This document shows positions 40,954 to 49,785 of a stretch of DNA of 64,000 nucleotides, one piece after another. Location: positions 870,439 to 934,438 of the forward strand of contig NZ_PHNC01000031.1 in assembly GCF_003121295.1 (NCBI RefSeq), given 5' to 3'. Source of the stretch: Streptomyces orinoci (lineage in GTDB: Bacteria; Actinomycetota; Actinomycetes; Streptomycetales; Streptomycetaceae). The notes beneath the pieces were generated by a model, which saw only the letters and a list, made by a program, of their open reading frames with translations, searched no databases and was not told the DNA's origin. Numbering within the stretch: the first letter of the stretch is position 1; each line of letters begins with the position of its first letter. Position numbers and translations under genes: made by a program.

Positions 40954-42420
40954 ATGTCCTCCTCGGCCTCCGCCGCCGTCGAAGCCCAGCAACCGCCCCA
41001 GGAGCCCTCCGGCGGCCTGCTCGACCGGTACTTCCGGATCACCGAGCGGGGCTCCTCCATCGCCCGGGAGGTACGCGGGGGTCTGGCCACCTTCTTTGCG
41101 ATGGCCTACATCATCGTGCTGAACCCGATCATCCTCGGGTCCGGTCACGACAAGTTCGGTCACCAGCTGAACAACGCCCAACTGGTCACCGCCACCGCCC
41201 TGATGGCCGGACTGAGCACCGTACTGATGGGCGCCATCGGCAATATCCCCATCGCCTGCGCGGCGGGCCTGGGCATCAACGCCGTGGTCTCGCTCCAGCT
41301 GGCCCCCAAGATGAGCTGGCCGGACGCCATGGGCATGGTGGTGCTCGCCGGCCTCGCCCTGATGATCCTGGTGGCCTCCGGCCTCCGCCAGCGGGTGATG
41401 GACGCCATCCCCAACGGCCTGCGCCGGGCCATCGCCATCGGCATCGGCATGTTCATCTCGCTGATCGGCCTGGTGGACTCCGGCTTCGTCAGCCGCAACC
41501 CGGACGCCGCGCACACCACCGTCCCGATGTCCCTGGGCCAGGGCGGCCAGCTGCACGGCTGGCCGGTGCTGGTCTTCGCCTTCGGGCTGGCGCTGACCTT
41601 CATCCTGCTGGTCCGCAAGACCTCCGGCGCCATCCTCATCGGCATCGTGGTGACCACCTTCCTGGCCATCCTGATCAATGAGATGGCGGTCATCCCCGAC
41701 CTGAGCTGGGGCCTGAGCATCCCGCGCATCCCGGACAAGATCGTCGCCGCTCCCGACTTCGGCCTGATCGGAGACGTCAACCTCTTCGGCGGCTTCCATG
41801 AGGTCGGCTATCTCACCGGCTGCCTGTTTGTCTTCACCGTGCTGCTGTCCGGCTTCTTCGACGCGATGGGCACCATCATCGGCGTCGGCGAGGAGGCCGG
41901 GCTGACCAACGCCAATGGCCAGCTGCCCAATATGGGCAAGATCCTGATGATGGACGGGGTGGCCGTGGCGGCCGGCGGTCTGGGCTCGGCCTCCGCCAAT
42001 ACCTGCTTTGTGGAGTCCACCGCGGGCGTGGGCGAGGGCGCCCGCACCGGCCTGGCCAACATGATGACCGGTGGCCTCTTCCTGCTCGCCCTGATCTTCA
42101 CCCCGCTGGCCACCGTGGTCCCCTCCCAGGCGGCCACCCCGGCGCTGCTGGTGGTGGGCTTCCTGATCATGGCGTCCAATGTCCGGGAGATCGACTGGAG
42201 CGACTTCACCATCGCCATCCCGGCGTTCCTGACCATCGTCACCATGCCGTTCACCTACTCGATCACCAATGGCATCGGCATCGGTGTACTGGCCTTCATC
42301 CTGCTGCGCATCGCCGACCGCCGGATCCGGGAGATCCCCTGGCTGCTGAATGTGGTCGGAGCCTGCTTCCTGGTCTACTTCATGCTCGACCCGATCGAGC
42401 AGCTGCTGGGCGCCAAGTAG
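40954..42420 (+). CDS. NCS2 purine permease (AzgA-like)
   Basis: A 488-aa transporter for adenine, guanine or hypoxanthine. Family motifs: GGLATFFAMAYIIVLNPIIL in segment 1, IACAAGLGINAVVSLQLAPK, the DAMGTIIGVGEEAG block and the late GLGSASANTCFVESTAGVGE, which carry substrate-site residues of AzgA/PbuG proteins. About 12-14 membrane segments. The ATG at 40954 has AAAGG 7 bp upstream. Preceded by a 130-bp AT-richer region likely to hold its promoter. Confidence 0.93.
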   Translation: MSSSASAAVEAQQPPQEPSGGLLDRYFRITERGSSIAREVRGGLATFFAMAYIIVLNPIILGSGHDKFGHQLNNAQLVTATALMAGLSTVLMGAIGNIPIACAAGLGINAVVSLQLAPKMSWPDAMGMVVLAGLALMILVASGLRQRVMDAIPNGLRRAIAIGIGMFISLIGLVDSGFVSRNPDAAHTTVPMSLGQGGQLHGWPVLVFAFGLALTFILLVRKTSGAILIGIVVTTFLAILINEMAVIPDLSWGLSIPRIPDKIVAAPDFGLIGDVNLFGGFHEVGYLTGCLFVFTVLLSGFFDAMGTIIGVGEEAGLTNANGQLPNMGKILMMDGVAVAAGGLGSASANTCFVESTAGVGEGARTGLANMMTGGLFLLALIFTPLATVVPSQAATPALLVVGFLIMASNVREIDWSDFTIAIPAFLTIVTMPFTYSITNGIGIGVLAFILLRIADRRIREIPWLLNVVGACFLVYFMLDPIEQLLGAK

Positions 42421-42493
42421 GCGCCGCCACCCTTCGGACGGAATCCGTGCCGCCCCTGAGCCACCGGCGGCACCGGACGGACGGCAGGCAAAC

Positions 42494-42529
42494 GGCCCCG
42501 TCGCTCCCTGTGTGGGGAGCGGCGGGGCC
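42494..42529 (+). terminator. Terminator of the purine permease gene
   Basis: A 15-bp stem with one G-T pair (GGCCCCGTCGCTCCC with GGGAGCGGCGGGGCC) and a 6-nt loop lies 73 bp after the stop. CGCTTCTGTG follows. Confidence 0.88.
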
Positions 42530-42591
42530 CGCTTCTGTGCGCCCCCGATATCGACTTTCCTTAGGCGAAGTAATGAGTTAATCTAATAAAC

Positions 42592-43032
42592 ATGCCGGAC
42601 CTTTCCCGTGCCGCCGAAGACGCCGCCGCCGTGAACGCCCTGCGCTCGGGTGTGATGCGACTGTCCCGACGGCTCAAGCACCAGCGGGTGGACGAGTCGC
42701 TCAGCCCCGCCGAGATGTCGGTACTGGGCACCCTGGCCCGCTGTGGCTCCGCCACCCCGGGTGAACTGGCCCGTAAGGAGCATGTCCAGCCGCCGTCGAT
42801 GACCCGCATCGTGGCGCTGCTGGAGACCAAGGGACTGGTCAGGCTGGAGCCGCACCCGGAGGACCGCCGCCAGAAGGTGGTGACCCAGACCGAGCGGGCC
42901 GAGGTCATGCTGGAAGAGAGCCGGCGCAAGCGCAATGCCTGGCTCGCCGAGCTGGCCGGAGGACTTGACGAGGACGAGTGGGCGACCCTGCGGGCCGCCG
43001 CACCCGTACTGGAGAAACTCGCGCACCTGTAA
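42592..43032 (+). CDS. MarR-family transcriptional regulator
   Basis: A 146-aa winged-helix protein: LRSGVMRLSRRLKHQRVDES, then LSPAEMSVLGTLARCGSATP and the recognition helix HVQPPSMTRIVALLETKGLV, with wing HPEDRRQKVVTQTERAE. The promoter side is unusually AT-rich (GTAATGAGTTAATCTAATAA just before the ATG), a likely place for its operator. The MFS gene follows on the same strand with a 32-bp gap, so the regulator probably controls that exporter. Confidence 0.92.
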   Translation: MPDLSRAAEDAAAVNALRSGVMRLSRRLKHQRVDESLSPAEMSVLGTLARCGSATPGELARKEHVQPPSMTRIVALLETKGLVRLEPHPEDRRQKVVTQTERAEVMLEESRRKRNAWLAELAGGLDEDEWATLRAAAPVLEKLAHL

Positions 43033-43064
43033 CCGCAGTTGCCGCAGAAGGAGGCGAACCCACC

Positions 43065-44453
43065 TTGAGTTCGGGACCCGGAGCAGACTCCGCACCCGCA
43101 CCGAACCACCCCAACGACGACGCACCCACCACCTCCCTGCCCCAACAGGCCGCCAAGGGAGGCATGTTCAGCTCGCTGCGAGTCCGCAACTACCGGCTCT
43201 TCTTCCTGGGCCAGGTCGTCTCCAACACGGGCACCTGGATGCAGCGCATCGCCCAGGACTGGCTGGTACTCCGCCTCACCGGCTCCTCCGCGGCCGTCGG
43301 TATCACCACGGCCCTGCAGTTCCTGCCCATGCTGCTGTTCGGGCTCTACGGCGGAGTGATCGCCGACCGCTGGCCCAAGCGGCGGCTGCTGCTGATCACC
43401 CAGACGGCCAGCGGCCTCACCGGCCTCGGCCTGGCGGTGCTCACCCTCTCCGGGCATGTCCAGGTCTGGCACGTCTATCTGACCGCCTTCGCGCTCGGTG
43501 TGGTCACCGTGGTGGACAACCCGGCCCGCCAGGTGTTCGTCTCCGAGATGGTCGGCCCCGCGGAGCTGCGCAACGCCGTCAGCCTCAACTCGGCCAACTT
43601 CCAGTCGGCCCGGCTGATCGGTCCCGCCGTCGCCGGTGTCCTGATCACCGCCGTCGGCAGCGGCGCGGCCTTCCTCCTCAACGGCCTGTCCTATCTGGCC
43701 CCCATCGCCGGCCTGTTGCTGATGCGCACCGGCGAACTGCACAAGCCCTCGGAGCGGACCCCGCGCGGCAAGGGCCAGTTGCGCGAGGGCCTGCGCCATG
43801 TCCGGGAGAAGCCGGACCTGATCTGGCCCATCGCGCTGGTCGGCTTCATCGGGATGTTCGGCTTCAACTTCCCCATCTGGCTCACGGCTTTCGTCAATGA
43901 CGTCTTCCACGCCGGTGCCGGTACCTACGGCCTGCTCAACACCCTGATGGCCGCCGGTTCCCTGGCCGGCGCCCTGCTCGCCGCCCGCCGGGGCAGCTCG
44001 CGCCGCCGCCTGCTCTACGGGGCCGCGCTGCTCTTCGGCCTGCTGGAGATCACCGCCGCGCTGGCTCCCTCCTTCTGGGTGTTCGCGCTACTGCTCATCC
44101 CCATGGGCATCTGCGGCCTGACCATCAATGTCACCGCCAACTCCGGTGTCCAGCTGGCCGCGGACCCCGCCCTGCGCGGCCGGGTGATCAGCCTGTTCAT
44201 GATGGTCTTCATGGGCGGCACCCCGGTGGGCGCCCCGCTGGTGGGCTGGGTAACCGACACCTACGGCGCCCGCATCGGCTTCCTCTCCGGCGGCCTGATC
44301 TCCGCCCTGGCGGCCATGGGCATCGGCCTGGCCCTGGCCCGCCATGTGGGCGTGCGCCCCAAGCTGGACCTGCGCCGCGGGCATGAGCACCTGGTGTTCG
44401 TCCCCCGCGACCGCACCGACCAACCGGAACCGGCGGTCGCCCCGGCGGCCTGA
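43065..44453 (+). CDS. MFS transporter (EntS/DHA3-like) in a MarR operon
   Basis: A 462-aa permease with 12 predicted segments. The DHA3-type signature FSSLRVRNYRLFFLGQVVSN, then TGTWMQRIAQDWLVLRLTGS, is intact. GVIADRWPKRRLLLITQTAS follows segment 2. I set the start at the TTG at 43065 because a perfect AAGGAGG (43048-43054) stands 10 bp upstream. The 40-residue N-terminal extension is Ala/Pro/Asp-rich. Substrate unknown; pairing with MarR suggests drug or siderophore efflux. Confidence 0.9.
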   Translation: MSSGPGADSAPAPNHPNDDAPTTSLPQQAAKGGMFSSLRVRNYRLFFLGQVVSNTGTWMQRIAQDWLVLRLTGSSAAVGITTALQFLPMLLFGLYGGVIADRWPKRRLLLITQTASGLTGLGLAVLTLSGHVQVWHVYLTAFALGVVTVVDNPARQVFVSEMVGPAELRNAVSLNSANFQSARLIGPAVAGVLITAVGSGAAFLLNGLSYLAPIAGLLLMRTGELHKPSERTPRGKGQLREGLRHVREKPDLIWPIALVGFIGMFGFNFPIWLTAFVNDVFHAGAGTYGLLNTLMAAGSLAGALLAARRGSSRRRLLYGAALLFGLLEITAALAPSFWVFALLLIPMGICGLTINVTANSGVQLAADPALRGRVISLFMMVFMGGTPVGAPLVGWVTDTYGARIGFLSGGLISALAAMGIGLALARHVGVRPKLDLRRGHEHLVFVPRDRTDQPEPAVAPAA

Positions 44454-44467
44454 CCCCCGCATCCACC

Positions 44468-44494
44468 GGGCCCGCCGGCACCTTCGGCGGGCCC
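44468..44494 (+). terminator. Terminator of the MarR-MFS operon
   Basis: GGGCCCGCCG pairs with CGGCGGGCCC around a 7-nt loop, starting 15 bp after the stop codon. Confidence 0.85.
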
Positions 44495-44627
44495 TCGCCG
44501 TGGTCGGCCGTGCCACTCAGAGTCGGATTTCCGTGCGGAATGAGGGCTTCAAGTGAAGGGAAACCCGCCACACTTCGCCGTTCAACCAATGAACGGCCCG
44601 CCTCCGGCAGGTGATTGACTACGCCCC

Positions 44628-45680
44628 ATGACGCAAGCGCGAGCTGAAGCCGGCACCGACGCCGACCGCATACCGCGGTCGGTCCCCGCCAGGGAGCCCC
44701 GCGCCGCACCGCCCCTCGACCCCGAACTCCGCGCCGCGCTCGCCGCGTTGGGGAACGGCCCCCGCAAGCCCCTCACCCCCGAGAACCTGGCGGACTTGCA
44801 GCGGCAGGACGCCGCCGCCCGGCCCCGGCCGTCCGTCCGGGAGCTCCAAGCCGGTGGGCGCTACGAGGTGACGGAACTGCGCACCCCGGACGTCACCCTG
44901 GTCAGCGCACGTCCCGCCGGGATCGCCGAGCCCCTGCCCCTGCTCTACTACATGCACGGCGGCGGAATGATCAGCGGCAACGCCTGGGCCGTACTGCCGC
45001 GGCTGCTGCGCGAATGGGCGGAACCGCTGAAGCTGGCCGTCATCTCCGTCGAGTACCGGCTGGCGCCGCAGGTGCGCTACCCGGAACCGCTGGAGGACTG
45101 CTACACCGGGCTCCGCTGGGCGGCCGCCCACGCGGAGGAACTGCGCATCGACCCGCACCGCGTCATCATCGGCGGCAAAAGCGCCGGCGGCGGACTCGCC
45201 GCGGCCCTCGCCCTGCTCACCCGCGACCGGGGCGGGCCCGCCCCGATCGGGCAACTGCTCATCTGCCCCATGCTCGACGACCGCGACAACACCCCCTCCA
45301 CCCTCCAGATGGACGGCACCGACACCTTGGACCGGACGTCCAACGCCACCGCCTGGCAAGCCGTGTTGGGCGCCCGGTACGGGACCGCGGACGTGCCGCC
45401 CTACGCGGCCCCCGCCCGGGCCACCGATCTCACCCGGCTGCCCCCGGCCTATGTCGAGGCCGGCTCGGCCGAAATCCTCCGGGACGAGGGCGTGGCCTAC
45501 GCCCAGGCCCTCTGGCAGGCCGGCGGCCAGGCCGAACTGCATGTCTGGCCCGGCGCCTGCCATGGCTTCGACACCTTCGCCCCCGGGGCCGCGCTCAGCC
45601 GGGACGCCCGTGAGGCCCGTACCCGCTGGCTGCGGCGCCTGCTCGGCCGGCCGGAGGGGAGTGGTGAGGTGGGTGCCTAG
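44628..45680 (+). CDS. Alpha/beta hydrolase, hormone-sensitive-lipase family
   Basis: A 350-aa esterase. The oxyanion-hole motif is MHGGGMISGN (about residues 109-118). The nucleophile elbow GGKSAGGGLA has Ser in GxSxG. The acid is likely in AEILRDEGVAYAQ and the His in GACHGFDTFAP. An N-terminal cap of about 80 residues is present. No signal peptide, so it is cytoplasmic. Substrate is probably a short-chain ester. It stands alone between the MFS operon and thpR. Confidence 0.92.
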   Translation: MTQARAEAGTDADRIPRSVPAREPRAAPPLDPELRAALAALGNGPRKPLTPENLADLQRQDAAARPRPSVRELQAGGRYEVTELRTPDVTLVSARPAGIAEPLPLLYYMHGGGMISGNAWAVLPRLLREWAEPLKLAVISVEYRLAPQVRYPEPLEDCYTGLRWAAAHAEELRIDPHRVIIGGKSAGGGLAAALALLTRDRGGPAPIGQLLICPMLDDRDNTPSTLQMDGTDTLDRTSNATAWQAVLGARYGTADVPPYAAPARATDLTRLPPAYVEAGSAEILRDEGVAYAQALWQAGGQAELHVWPGACHGFDTFAPGAALSRDAREARTRWLRRLLGRPEGSGEVGA

Positions 45681-45773
45681 GCGGGCGGGGACGCGGCAGC
45701 CCGACGCCCTGGCGGCGGGTGTGCCCATGGCGTGGGCGAGCAGGCGGCGCCCACTCGGCGGGACACTGGCCCC

Positions 45774-46343
45774 ATGCGCCTCTTTGTCGCAGTGATCCCG
45801 CCCTCGGCGGCGCTGGCCGAACTCGCCCGTGCCGCCGACCCGTTGCGCGGCCTGCCGCATGCGGACCGGCTGCGCTGGACGGACTCCGCCACCTGGCACT
45901 TCACCCTGGCCTTCCTCGGCGAGGTGGATGAGGAGCTCCTCCCCGAGCTGGCGGAACGGCTGGCACGGGCGGCGCACCGGCACCCGCCGCACCCGATCCG
46001 GCTGGCCGGTGGCGGGCGGTTCGGGGACCGGACGCTATGGGCGGGGGCCGAGGGGGAGCTGGAGACGCTGCGCGGGCTGGCCCGCTCGGCGGGGGCGGCG
46101 GCCCGCCGGGCCGGGGTGGCGGTGGACGAGTCCCGCCCCTTCCACGCCCACCTCACCCTCGCCAGGTCATCCGGCAGGACCCGGGTGAACCTGCGGCCCT
46201 TCGCCGAGGCCCTGGCCGCCTTCGGCGGTACGCCCTGGACCGTACGGCGCCTGGAGCTGGTGCGCAGCCATCCGCCCCGCTCCGGGCAGCCGGGCGAGCG
46301 CCCCCGCTATGAGACCGTCCGGGCCTGGGAGCTGGGACCCTGA
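45774..46343 (+). CDS. thpR: RNA 2',3'-cyclic phosphodiesterase (ThpR)
   Basis: A 189-aa 2H phosphoesterase with both catalytic HxT motifs: TWHFTLAFLGEVDEE and FHAHLTLARSSGRT. It opens MRLFVAVIPP, as in the LigT/ThpR family. The enzyme cleaves 2',3'-cyclic RNA ends to 2'-phosphates. In bacteria its biological target is unclear. A tiny membrane peptide gene follows 22 bp after the stop. Confidence 0.94.
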   Translation: MRLFVAVIPPSAALAELARAADPLRGLPHADRLRWTDSATWHFTLAFLGEVDEELLPELAERLARAAHRHPPHPIRLAGGGRFGDRTLWAGAEGELETLRGLARSAGAAARRAGVAVDESRPFHAHLTLARSSGRTRVNLRPFAEALAAFGGTPWTVRRLELVRSHPPRSGQPGERPRYETVRAWELGP

Positions 46344-46365
46344 CCCGGGCGGTTACGCTCAAGGG

Positions 46366-46452
46366 GTGGACCCCAAGACCAGGAACCGGATCATGACCGG
46401 GGCGCTCGCCCTGATGCTCGTCGTTGTCGCCGTGGTGACGGCGGTCAGGTAG
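46366..46452 (+). CDS. 28-residue single-span membrane peptide (candidate)
   Basis: A GTG-started ORF reads VDPKTRNRIMTGALALMLVV, then VAVVTAVR and TAG. It has a charged N-terminus (KTRNR) and one ideal membrane helix. CAAGGGG precedes the GTG closely. Third codon positions are mostly G or C. It follows thpR by 22 bp and could be cotranscribed. The last codons merge into a 23-bp tandem repeat. Too short for statistical proof. Confidence 0.45.
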   Translation: MDPKTRNRIMTGALALMLVVVAVVTAVR

Positions 46453-46540
46453 CCGCCCCGACGGCGGTCAGGTGACCGCCCTGACGGCGGCCGGATGACC
46501 GTCCCGACGGCCGCCGGATGAGCGTCCCGACCGCCGCCGG
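46449..46540 (+). repeat. Tandem repeat, four 23-bp units
   Basis: Units of the form RTGACCGYCCYGACGGCSGYC occur four times head to tail, with divergence rising along the array. A partial unit extends back into the end of the 28-residue ORF. The array fills the gap between it and the aldo/keto reductase stop. Confidence 0.8.
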
Positions 46541-46560
46541 AGTGGCCGTCGCCCCCGCCC

Positions 46561-47538
46561 TCACCAGGCGAATGCCTCCGGTGTCTCGCCGGGCCCGGGG
46601 AACAGCTCCTCCAGCGAGGTCAGCAGCTGCTCCGGCAGCCGCAGCCCGACCGCCCGTACCGCCGACTGGAGCTGGGCGGTGGTGCGGGGGCCGACGATCG
46701 GCCCGGTCACCCCGGGGCGGGTGAGCAGCCAGGCCAGCGCCAGCTCACCGGGCTCCAGTCCGTATTTGTCCGCCAAGTCCTCATATGCCTGGATCTGGTC
46801 GCGGTTCTGGGCCTTGGCCAGCGCATCCGCCGACCGTCCGCCGCCCTCGTCCGACCGCCGGATGGCCCCGCCCAGCAGCCCGCCGGCCAGCGGCGAGTAG
46901 GGGAGCACCCCCAGACCGTAGGCCCGCGCCGCCGGGATGACCTCCATCTCGGCCCGCCGCTCCACCAGGTTGTACAGGCACTGCTCGCTCACCAGGCCGT
47001 AGGAGCCCAGCCGCCGCGCCGTCTCATTGGCCTGGGCCAGCTGCCAGCCGGCGTGGTTGGAGGCGCCCACGTAGAGCACCTTGCCCTGCCGCACCAGGAC
47101 GTCCATGGCCTGCCAGATCTCCTCCCAGGGCGTCCGGCGGTCCACATGGTGGAACTGGTAGAGGTCGATGTGATCGGTGCCCAGGCGGCGCAGGCTGTCC
47201 TCCACGGACCGCCGGAGGTTCAGCGCGGACAGCCGGGCCGCGTTGGGCCACCAGCCGTCGTCCGGCGCCATCGAGCCATACCCCTTGGTGGCGATGACGA
47301 CCTTCTCGCGGCGCCCGCCGCCCTTGCCGAACCAGCTGCCGATGATCCGCTCGGAACGGCCCTTGTTCTCGCCCCAGCCATAGACATTGGCGGTGTCGAA
47401 GAGATTGACGCCCGCATCCAGCGCGGCGTCCATGATCGCGTGACTCTCGGTCTCGTCCGTGCTCGGACCGAAGTTCATGGTGCCGAGGACGATCCGGCTG
47501 ACCTTCAGTCCCGTACGGCCGAGTTGCGTGTACTCCAT
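46561..47538 (-). CDS. Aldo/keto reductase
   Basis: A 325-aa NADPH-dependent oxidoreductase with a TIM barrel. Catalytic residues are in place: Asp and Tyr in NLFDTANVYGWGENKGRSER, Lys in VVIATKGYGS, His in LYQFHHVDRRTPWEEI. GPIVGPRTTAQLQSAVRAVG forms the cofactor loop. It resembles the YajO/tas-type branch. Natural substrate unknown. It is upstream of nothing on its strand except the repeat and converges on the thpR side. Confidence 0.93.
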   Translation of the reverse strand: MEYTQLGRTGLKVSRIVLGTMNFGPSTDETESHAIMDAALDAGVNLFDTANVYGWGENKGRSERIIGSWFGKGGGRREKVVIATKGYGSMAPDDGWWPNAARLSALNLRRSVEDSLRRLGTDHIDLYQFHHVDRRTPWEEIWQAMDVLVRQGKVLYVGASNHAGWQLAQANETARRLGSYGLVSEQCLYNLVERRAEMEVIPAARAYGLGVLPYSPLAGGLLGGAIRRSDEGGGRSADALAKAQNRDQIQAYEDLADKYGLEPGELALAWLLTRPGVTGPIVGPRTTAQLQSAVRAVGLRLPEQLLTSLEELFPGPGETPEAFAW

Positions 47539-47613
47539 GGCCCCGTAGCCAACTGCGGCCGGCGTGATCGACTCAAGGGTGACCCTTTCGAGGGCGCGGC
47601 GTACGGGCGTGGG

Positions 47614-48198
47614 TCAGTCGCGGAGGAAGTCCTCGGTACTGAGGATGAGCTGGGCCGGGGTGTCCGAGAGATCGACCGGCAGCCCGAAGGCGACCGTCGT
47701 CTCGACGCGGTATTCGCCGTCCCTGGGCTGGGTGTGGAGGTGGCACCGCCTGGTGTACGGGTCGGCGATCAGGTAGGCGGGTACTCCGGCCATGGCGTAG
47801 ATGGCCTTCTTCGGGCCGTAGTCGTTGGTGGCGGTCTCCTCGGCGATCACCTCGGCGATGAAATCGACGTCCTCCGCGCGGTAGCGCCCTCGTTCCGTCT
47901 TCACGGCCTTATCGCCGACCTTGACGACATCGGGACAGAGCCCGTTCAGATGGCCGGGACATTCGATGCGCACATCGGAGAGCAGGACGACGTCCCTGCC
48001 GAATCTGTCTTCCAGTGCGCAGAGGATCTGGAAGATGCACTGCCAGTGCTCGTCTCGTTGCTGGCACACAAAGATGTTCCCGCCGATGATCTCGACCCGG
48101 TAACCCTCCGGTACCGAGAGGGAGTTGAACAGATCATCGAGGGCGAGCTCATCGCCGGCATCGGCCGTCCCCGTGGCATCGGTCCGCGTGGCGGTCAC
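47614..48198 (-). CDS. Uma2 family endonuclease-like protein (DUF820)
   Basis: A 194-aa protein of the PD-(D/E)xK-related Uma2 family, common in multiple copies in Streptomyces. Visible motifs: EGYRVEIIGGNIFVCQQRDE, GLCPDVVKVGDKA (catalytic-type PD), DVDFIAEVIAEETATNDYGP (E-V block) and KKAIYAMAGVPAYLIADPYT with the lysines. I begin at the GTG at 48198 (VTATRTDA), 8 bp after GGGGAGGAG. The longer frame upstream has no conserved residues. Real function of the family is unproven. Confidence 0.9.
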   Translation of the reverse strand: MTATRTDATGTADAGDELALDDLFNSLSVPEGYRVEIIGGNIFVCQQRDEHWQCIFQILCALEDRFGRDVVLLSDVRIECPGHLNGLCPDVVKVGDKAVKTERGRYRAEDVDFIAEVIAEETATNDYGPKKAIYAMAGVPAYLIADPYTRRCHLHTQPRDGEYRVETTVAFGLPVDLSDTPAQLILSTEDFLRD

Positions 48199-48280
48199 CG
48201 TGGCGCTCCTCCCCGCTGCTCCACGGTCACGGGGCAGCCGCGCAGTACAACGATACGCACGGCACCGGGGGCACGTCGGG

Positions 48281-48967
48281 TCAATGCCCGTACGGCCCGC
48301 CCACCCCCCACCCCTGCCACATCGCGTCGGCGAACGCCCGGGCCAGCCGGTGTTCGCCGCGGGCGCTGGGGTGTGTGCCGTCGTAGGTGTCCATGGCCAG
48401 GTCCCAGTCCTCGGGGGCGGAGGCCAGCAGCAGTGGCGAGCCCGGCGTGTCCAGGTCGGCGACCGTCTTCGCCAGCAGTTCGTTGAAGCGGGCGCACTCC
48501 GCGCCGAACTCCGGCTCGTCACGGGCCCGTACGTTGTGGATCACGGGCAGCAGCACCGCCCGCACGGCGGGGTTCGCCTCCCGGGCCTCGGCGAAGAAGC
48601 GGCGGACATTGGCGGCGGTCTGCTCCGCGTTGGTGTAGAAGCCGAGGTCTATCAGGCCCAGGGAGACCAGCAGGGTGTCGGGGCGGTAGGTCCGCATCGC
48701 CTCCCCGATCAGGGGCGCCTGGTGGTACCAGCCGCGCCCCCATCCGGCCAGATGCGCCTGGGCCTTTTCCGGGAAGGCCGCTCCATAGTCCAGTGCGGTC
48801 GCGGCGTCCGTGGCCGGGTCATAGAGCTCGCGGTACGGGCCGACGATGCGGAACGGTCCGTCATGGGTGGCGCAGAGGTGCTGCCACATGCGGTAGCGCC
48901 AGGTGAGGTCACCGGCGCTGCCGATGGTCATGGAGTCGCCGACGAACATCAGGTGCATGGGCTGCAT
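48281..48967 (-). CDS. SGNH/GDSL hydrolase
   Basis: A 228-aa esterase-like protein. Block I is MFVGDSMTIGSAGDLTWRYR with the nucleophilic Ser in GDSM. Block V is DTYDGTHPSARGEHRLA with the Asp/His pair. The oxyanion Gly and Asn fall in SLGLIDLGFYTNAEQ, where the canonical Asn of GxND is replaced by IDLG, a small departure. No signal peptide. Two in-frame starts (48967 and 48958) are close together. Substrate unknown. Confidence 0.85.
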   Translation of the reverse strand: MQPMHLMFVGDSMTIGSAGDLTWRYRMWQHLCATHDGPFRIVGPYRELYDPATDAATALDYGAAFPEKAQAHLAGWGRGWYHQAPLIGEAMRTYRPDTLLVSLGLIDLGFYTNAEQTAANVRRFFAEAREANPAVRAVLLPVIHNVRARDEPEFGAECARFNELLAKTVADLDTPGSPLLLASAPEDWDLAMDTYDGTHPSARGEHRLARAFADAMWQGWGVGGPYGH

Positions 48968-49220
48968 TCAAGCAGCCGCCCGACCCCGGCGGCCCGGCGC
49001 CCGGACCGCCGCCGGCCAGGCCGCCCGGCGGACCCGTCCGCGCGGTGGTCCACCAGTTGGAAAGCCCTGGTCGCAGGGGGCGACGCCGGGCGCGTCAAGA
49101 ATGCGTTGGGGTACCCGGCCGGTCCCCTGGGGACCGTCCAACGTCGTGGCATGATCACGCCACCCGGCAGCAATCGCTGTCCGGCACAAGGTCGTTGAGT
49201 CCAGAAAGCGGCGTATCGGT

Positions 49221-49736
49221 ATGTCCAAGAAGCGGGTAACCCGGGTCCTCGTCACGGCGGTCGCCGCCCCGGCCCTGGTGATGGGGGTCTCCACCACGGC
49301 GCATGCCGACGGCGATGTGACCTGGCGGAACGCGGCCACCCAGGGCTGTCTGCGGGCGTACACGCCCAACTACGACTACCACACGGTGGACACCAGCGCG
49401 GGCGCCAAGGTGCACTGCTGGTCCGACAACCACCAGACCACCAACTGGCATGACTCGCAAAGCGGCCTGCAGGACCCCAACGGCGCCTGGACCGAGCGCG
49501 AGAGCGGCAATGACGAGTGCCTGACCAGCTACTGGCCGGGCTCCAACGGCCTGGGCGCGGTCTATATCGAGAACTGCTCCAGCCCGGCCAACTACTACGA
49601 GCAGTGGTACGAGAAGTGGACCGGCGACGGCTTCAACCTGGTCAACCGGGAGACCGGCCTGTGCCTGGACAGCAACGCCCAGGGCGACGTCTACACCATG
49701 AAGTGCAACGGCGGCCGCTACCAGCTCTGGAAGTGA
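49221..49736 (+). CDS. Secreted ricin-type lectin-domain protein
   Basis: A 171-aa exported protein. The signal peptide is MSKKRVTRVLVTAVAAPALV, then MGVSTTAHA with cleavage before DGD. The mature part is one beta-trefoil-like RICIN domain: RNAATQGCLRAYTPNY, GNDECLTSYWPGSNGLGAVY, and the QxW-like NYYEQWYEKW and GRYQLWK at the end. It probably binds a carbohydrate or acts as an inhibitor. No catalytic domain is attached. The start at 49221 has weak upstream purines (CCAGAAAGCGG). Confidence 0.88.
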   Translation: MSKKRVTRVLVTAVAAPALVMGVSTTAHADGDVTWRNAATQGCLRAYTPNYDYHTVDTSAGAKVHCWSDNHQTTNWHDSQSGLQDPNGAWTERESGNDECLTSYWPGSNGLGAVYIENCSSPANYYEQWYEKWTGDGFNLVNRETGLCLDSNAQGDVYTMKCNGGRYQLWK

Positions 49737-49742
49737 GCCATG

Positions 49743-49781
49743 GCAGTTGGGCCCGGGGCAACGCGCCCCGGGCCCAACTGC
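49743..49781. terminator. Bidirectional terminator between the ricin-domain gene and serC
   Basis: A perfect 17-bp inverted repeat (GCAGTTGGGCCCGGGGC and its complement) with loop AACGC sits 6 bp after one stop and 4 bp before the other. It serves both convergent transcripts. Confidence 0.95.
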
Positions 49782-49785
49782 GCGT

